Part shown: positions 51,028 through 54,207 of the stretch, in pieces
Position numbering within the stretch: the first letter of the stretch is position 1
Layout of the letters: each line of letters begins with the position of its first letter
Notes under the pieces: generated by a model
Seen by the model: only the letters and a program-made list of their open reading frames with translations
Told to the model about the DNA's origin: nothing
Databases searched by the model: none
Position numbers and translations under genes: made by a program
Assembly: GCF_003097355.1 (NCBI RefSeq)
Contig: NZ_PYUI01000028.1
Span: forward strand, 1-54,207
From: Arthrobacter sp. H-02-3
GTDB taxonomy: Bacteria; Actinomycetota; Actinomycetes; Actinomycetales; Micrococcaceae
DNA: 54,207 bases
Direction of reading: 5' to 3'

Positions 51028-51420
51028 TTAGAGGTAGCTGCAGATGCGTTCGGGGTCGCAGGACGCGGGGTCCCCTGCGGCCGCGGCGTCATGGAATTCG
51101 GCGACGGTTGCCCGCAGTGCGGTGAGTTCTGCGATCTGGGCGTCGAGGTCGCGGAGCTGTTTGGCCAGCAGGTCCCGGACGTGTACGCAGGGGGCCTGGC
51201 CGATGTCCCGGACGGAGAGGATGTCTCCGATCTGGGCCAGGGTCAGTCCGGCGGTGCGGCCGCGGCGGATGAATTCCAGCCGGCTGACTGTCTCGTGGGG
51301 GTAGTCGCGGTATCCGTTCGGGGCCCTGTCGGCGGCCGGCAGCAGGCCCCGGTCCTCGTAGAACCGCAGTGTCTTGGCTGTCATGCCGGCGGCCGTGGCG
51401 GTTTCGCCAATACGCATCAT
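51028..51420 (-). CDS. merR: MerR-family mercury regulator
   Basis: A 130-aa MerR protein: winged HTH MRIGETATAAGMTAKTLRFY then EDRGLLPAADRAPNGYRDY, a dimer helix, and metal-site cysteines Cys78 (APCVHVRDLL), Cys121 and Cys127 (SCDPERICSYL). Three Cys across the dimer helix and C-terminal loop match the Hg(II) site, though the C-terminal spacing (six) is shorter than in Tn501 MerR. It lies beside a perfect palindromic operator and presumably controls all three mer operators. Confidence 0.9.
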   Translation of the reverse strand: MMRIGETATAAGMTAKTLRFYEDRGLLPAADRAPNGYRDYPHETVSRLEFIRRGRTAGLTLAQIGDILSVRDIGQAPCVHVRDLLAKQLRDLDAQIAELTALRATVAEFHDAAAAGDPASCDPERICSYL

Positions 51421-51446
51421 GCACCTCTTGTCTCTGGGGATTCCCT

Positions 51447-51476
51447 CTTGACCTTCCAGTTTAGTGGAAGGTCAAG
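51447..51476. promoter_or_regulatory. MerR operator, perfect palindrome
   Basis: Two 12-base arms CTTGACCTTCCA and TGGAAGGTCAAG flank GTTTAG. It is 26 bases upstream of the merR start, so it is probably the autoregulatory operator; TTGACC occurs on both strands as a -35-like element. Confidence 0.82.
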
Positions 51477-51587
51477 AACCGATACAGGAACCTGTGTGTG
51501 CCGCCCCGGGCCGGGGAGCCCACTTTTTCCGGGGGCGTTGAGCCGGGGGATGGCTCCCCGGTTCGGGGACGGTGACGGGTCTGGCTC

Positions 51588-51620
51588 TTGACCTTCCCCT
51601 GTGGTGGAAGGTGCAGACTG
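51588..51620 (+). promoter_or_regulatory. MerR-activated promoter of merA
   Basis: TTGACC at 51588, then TTCCCCTGTGGTGGAAGGT over a long (19-20 bp) spacer and a weak -10-like CAGACT. Nearly the same as 3795-3826. The overlong spacer explains the need for MerR-Hg(II) untwisting. About 75 bases before merA. Confidence 0.82.
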
Positions 51621-51692
51621 GGGCCAGACCATTACACGAGGCACCGTTGCGGGTAGGCGGGATGGCGCTGCTGTACGACTTTGGAGGATTTT

Positions 51693-53135
51693 ATGTCTGA
51701 ACCAACACCTGATTTTGATCTGGCCGTCATCGGCTCCGGCGGCGGAGCGTTCGCGGCCGCGATCCGGGCGACCAGCCTGGGCAAACGGGTCCTGATGATC
51801 GAGCGTTCCACCGTCGGCGGGACGTGCGTGAACACCGGCTGTGTTCCCTCCAAGGCGCTGCTGGCCGCGGCAGAGGCCAGGCATGTTGCCCTGGACGCGT
51901 CCGGCCGGTTCCCCGGCATCAGCACTTCAGCCGGGCCGGTGGACATGGCCGGGCTGATCGGCGGGAAGCGTTCCCTGGTGGAGACGATGCGGTCGGATAA
52001 ATACGTGGACCTGATTGCGGACTACGGCTGGGAGCTGCGCCAGGGCAATGCCGTGTTCGCCGGCACTCAGGACGATCCGGTCCTGGAAATCACCGGAGGC
52101 GACGGGGCCCGGGAATCCGTGAGGGCCGCGCACTATCTGGTGGCCACCGGGTCCGCCCCGTGGGCGCCACCGATCAACGGGCTGCAGGACACGGGGTACC
52201 TGACCTCCACTACCGCGATGGAACTCGAGGAGGTGCCCGAGTCCCTGCTCGTGATCGGTGGCGGGTACGTGGCCCTGGAACAGGCCCAGCTCTTCGCCCG
52301 GCTCGGGTCCAAGGTCACCATGCTGGTCCGCTCCCGCCTGGCCTCGGCCGAGGAACCGGATGCCTCGCGCGCCCTGATGGGTGTCTTTGCAGACGAGGGT
52401 ATCCGCGTCGTCCGCCGTGCGGCCGTGTCCTCGGTGCGCACGGACCCGGCCACCGGCGGGATCGTCGCGACCGCTGCCGTCTCCGGCGGACAGGAGGACT
52501 TCCGGGCCGCCAGGCTGCTCGTCGCCACGGGAAGGCGCCCGGTCACGGACGGACTGAACCTGTCCGCGGTGGGCGTCAAGACCGGGGACAGCGGAGAAAT
52601 CGTGGTCGACAGCCGGCTGGCCAGCTCCAACGAACGGATCTGGGCCGCCGGGGACGTGACCGGACACCGCGAATTCGTTTACGTCGCAGCCTCCCACGGC
52701 TCCCTGGTGGTGGAGAACGCCTTCAACAACGCCGGGCGCGAGGTCGACTACCGGCACCTGCCCCGGGTCACCTTCACCAGTCCGGCACTGGCCGCGGTCG
52801 GGATGACGGACAAGGAAGCCAACGAGGCCGGCATCCGGTGCGAATGCCGGGTCCTGCCCCTGGAGTACGTGCCCCGGGCCCTGGTGAACAGGGACACGCG
52901 TGGCTTCATTAAGATCGTCGCCGACGCCGATACAGGACGGATCGTGGGAATCACCGCCGTTGCGAAGGACGCCGGGGACCTGGCCGCAGCCGGGGTCTAC
53001 ATCCTGGAAGCCGGGATGACCGTGGGGCAGGTGGCAAACCTGTGGAGCCCCTACCTGACCATGGCCGAAGGGATCAAGATCGCCGCCCAGTCCTTCACCA
53101 CGGACGTTTCCAAACTCTCCTGCTGCGCCTCCTGA
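51693..53135 (+). CDS. merA: Mercuric reductase
   Basis: A 480-aa MerA; start chosen at ATG 51693 behind GGAGGA. FAD motif LAVIGSGGGAFAAAI, redox pair GGTCVNTGCVPSK (Cys45, Cys50), NAD(P)H motif LLVIGGGYVALEQAQLFARL, AAGDVTGHREFVYVAA, VPRALVNRDTRGFIKIV and the C-terminal substrate-binding pair KLSCCAS (Cys477-478). It reduces Hg(II) to volatile Hg(0). It lacks the N-terminal metal-binding domain (NmerA) of Tn501-type enzymes. First gene after the MerR-activated promoter. Confidence 0.96.
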   Translation: MSEPTPDFDLAVIGSGGGAFAAAIRATSLGKRVLMIERSTVGGTCVNTGCVPSKALLAAAEARHVALDASGRFPGISTSAGPVDMAGLIGGKRSLVETMRSDKYVDLIADYGWELRQGNAVFAGTQDDPVLEITGGDGARESVRAAHYLVATGSAPWAPPINGLQDTGYLTSTTAMELEEVPESLLVIGGGYVALEQAQLFARLGSKVTMLVRSRLASAEEPDASRALMGVFADEGIRVVRRAAVSSVRTDPATGGIVATAAVSGGQEDFRAARLLVATGRRPVTDGLNLSAVGVKTGDSGEIVVDSRLASSNERIWAAGDVTGHREFVYVAASHGSLVVENAFNNAGREVDYRHLPRVTFTSPALAAVGMTDKEANEAGIRCECRVLPLEYVPRALVNRDTRGFIKIVADADTGRIVGITAVAKDAGDLAAAGVYILEAGMTVGQVANLWSPYLTMAEGIKIAAQSFTTDVSKLSCCAS

Positions 53136-53170
53136 CACCTACCCCCTCGACACCGGAAGAAAGATCCACC

Positions 53171-53836
53171 ATGAACACTAACTTCAGCGACCTTACCGAC
53201 CGTCTGACCTCACCGGACACCGGCATCGAACCCGCCCTCTGGCTGCCCCTGCTGCATCTGCTGGCACAGGGCGAGCCCGTGGCCATCGGGGACCTGGCCG
53301 CCGTCACCGGCCGCACCGTGCCGGAGATCCGCGCCGCGCTGGCCGCGGTGCCGGACACCGAGTACGACGGGGACGGACGCATCATCGGGCACGGCCTGTC
53401 CCTGAGCCCCACCCCACACCGCCTGGAACTCGCCGGGGAACAGCTCTACACATGGTGCGCCCTGGATACCCTGATCTTCCCGGCCCTGCTCGGCACAACC
53501 GCCCGGATCGAATCAGCCTGCCACGCCACCGGAGTCCCGATAAGGCTCAGCGTCGGCGCGTCCGGTGTGACCGGCGTGGAGCCGGCCACGGCCGTGGTCT
53601 CCCTGCTGAACCCCGAGGACATGAGTTCGGTACGGTCTGCGTTCTGCAACCAGGTCCACTTCTTCGCCTCCGACGAAGCCGCGCAACCCTGGCTCGACGC
53701 CCACCCGGGCGGTTCCGTCGTTCCCGTCGCCGAAGCCCACCGGATCGGCACGGCCATGGCCGGGTCCCTGCTCGATGAAATCCTGCCCGCACAGCCTGCC
53801 GCCCCCGAAAGGGGCGCACACGGATGTGCCTGCTGA
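53171..53836 (+). CDS. merB: Organomercurial lyase
   Basis: A 221-aa MerB, ATG 53171, 35 bases after merA. The catalytic triad stands at canonical positions: Cys96 and Asp99 in YTWCALDTLIFPALLG, and Cys159 in RSAFCNQVHFF. It splits C-Hg bonds (for example methylmercury), giving Hg(II) for MerA. The C-terminus ends GAHGCAC, an additional Cys pair possibly aiding handover. It makes the module broad-spectrum. Confidence 0.96.
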   Translation: MNTNFSDLTDRLTSPDTGIEPALWLPLLHLLAQGEPVAIGDLAAVTGRTVPEIRAALAAVPDTEYDGDGRIIGHGLSLSPTPHRLELAGEQLYTWCALDTLIFPALLGTTARIESACHATGVPIRLSVGASGVTGVEPATAVVSLLNPEDMSSVRSAFCNQVHFFASDEAAQPWLDAHPGGSVVPVAEAHRIGTAMAGSLLDEILPAQPAAPERGAHGCAC

Positions 53837-53967
53837 GGACCCGACCGGCCTCTGCCCCGGACCGGACACCTCAGGACGCCCGCATGCCGGCACCGTGATG
53901 CCCACGGCCCGAAACCACGGCTTGAGGAACAGCACCCGAAATATCATCCGAGATCAGGGGGAGAGCT

Positions 53968-54207
53968 ATGAGCGAACATTTTGACGTGGCAGTGCTGGGC
54001 ATGGGACCGGGCGGGGAAGTCGCCGCGGGCCGTCTGCTGAAAGCCGGGAAAAAGGTCGCGGTCATCGAGCGCGAGCTCATCGGCGGGGAATGCGCATACT
54101 GGGCCTGCGTGCCGTCCAAAACCGTGCTCAGGCCACCCGAGGCCCGAACGGAAGTGCATCGGGCGGCCGGTGTTACGGGGGCGGAGCTGGACTGGGCGGA
54201 AACCAGC
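53968..54207 (+). CDS. FAD/NAD(P) disulfide oxidoreductase, N-terminal 80 codons (continues at base 1)
   Basis: ATG 53968 behind GGGGGAGAG. MSEHFDVAVLGMGPGGEVAA has the FAD-binding GxGxxG, and LIGGECAYWACVPSK has the redox Cys pair (Cys42, Cys47; C-x4-C). The frame runs to the last base and continues without a break at base 1 (E-T-S then D-Y-R-D-Y). It is downstream of merB on the same strand, with a 131-base gap. Confidence 0.9.
   Translation, partial: MSEHFDVAVLGMGPGGEVAAGRLLKAGKKVAVIERELIGGECAYWACVPSKTVLRPPEARTEVHRAAGVTGAELDWAETS

Noticed and set aside
1..54207. tRNA or rRNA genes
   Set aside because: I saw no rRNA-like stretch and no convincing tRNA cloverleaf by eye; a tRNAscan run would be needed to exclude one fully.
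53968..54207. Second mercuric reductase
   Set aside because: The redox pair is CAYWAC and the C-terminus lacks the vicinal Cys needed for Hg(II) binding, so it is called only a flavoprotein disulfide oxidoreductase.

Overview
The two ends of this 54,207-base window join in frame. The last 80 codons (from 53968) are the N-terminus of an FAD/NAD(P) disulfide oxidoreductase, and base 1 continues the same frame to a stop at 1110, giving a 449-residue protein of normal family length. The simplest reading is a complete circular plasmid opened inside that gene. High GC, a conjugation gene set of actinobacterial type (SCO6880-type protein, DUF4913-type protein, TrbL/VirB6-like and PrgI-like components), a KfrA-like protein and actinobacterial-type MerA/MerB point to a high-GC Gram-positive host, probably an Arthrobacter-like member of the Micrococcaceae. 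The host assignment is inference from family resemblance; no database was searched.

Layout. (1) Mercury module, about 49.9 kb through the origin to 4.2 kb: HAD-like dehalogenase, MerR-type regulator, merA, merB, a second flavoprotein oxidoreductase, a membrane protein, and a divergent merF-like / thioredoxin-lipoprotein / CcdA-like operon. Three copies of the same MerR-type operator tie it together, and a 17-bp exact inverted repeat (4181-4197 and 49944-49960) brackets it. (2) Conjugation operon, 15.9 to 4.3 kb, minus strand: a small leader ORF, CHAP peptidoglycan hydrolase, lipoprotein, ParA/MinD-like ATPase, degenerate P-loop protein, VirB2-like, VirB8-like, VirB6-like, SCO6880-like, VirB4-like ATPase, VirD4/TraG coupling protein and DUF4913, mostly with overlapping or closely spaced genes. 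(3) Maintenance, 16.1 to 19.4 kb: winged-helix and RHH-like small regulators, a replication initiator, ParA and a small ParB-like partner. (4) A giant methyltransferase-helicase (19.5-25.0 kb) with a second gene nested in another frame, then small plasmid genes including an operon with a putative SOS box, a glutaredoxin-like protein, SSB and a KfrA-like protein (25.3-31.0 kb). (5) A 4.25-kb segment (31.18-35.43 kb) bounded by 28-bp inverted repeats and carrying a serine recombinase, a PadR/membrane-protein pair and a NERD protein. (6) An AbiEii-like nucleotidyltransferase toxin with a small upstream partner and a translationally coupled second serine recombinase. (7) A defence block: a type III restriction-modification operon with two small leading ORFs and a downstream DUF262/DUF1524 (GmrSD-like) protein. 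(8) Mobilisation region: 95-bp inverted hairpin repeats, a candidate oriT/operator palindrome, MobC, relaxase and a coiled-coil accessory protein.

The signals most worth following are: (a) arrays of RRTATC half-sites phased at exactly 11 bp in four separate places (around parA/parB and before two accessory operons), suggesting a partition-linked plasmid-wide regulon; (b) a shared C-terminal motif (DPRME...L...ASxP) in two otherwise unrelated proteins, the methyltransferase-helicase and the AbiEii-like toxin, which could be a T4SS export tag; (c) the recombinase segment with inverted sites; and (d) a pair of 95-bp inverted hairpin repeats with a compensatory base-pair change.
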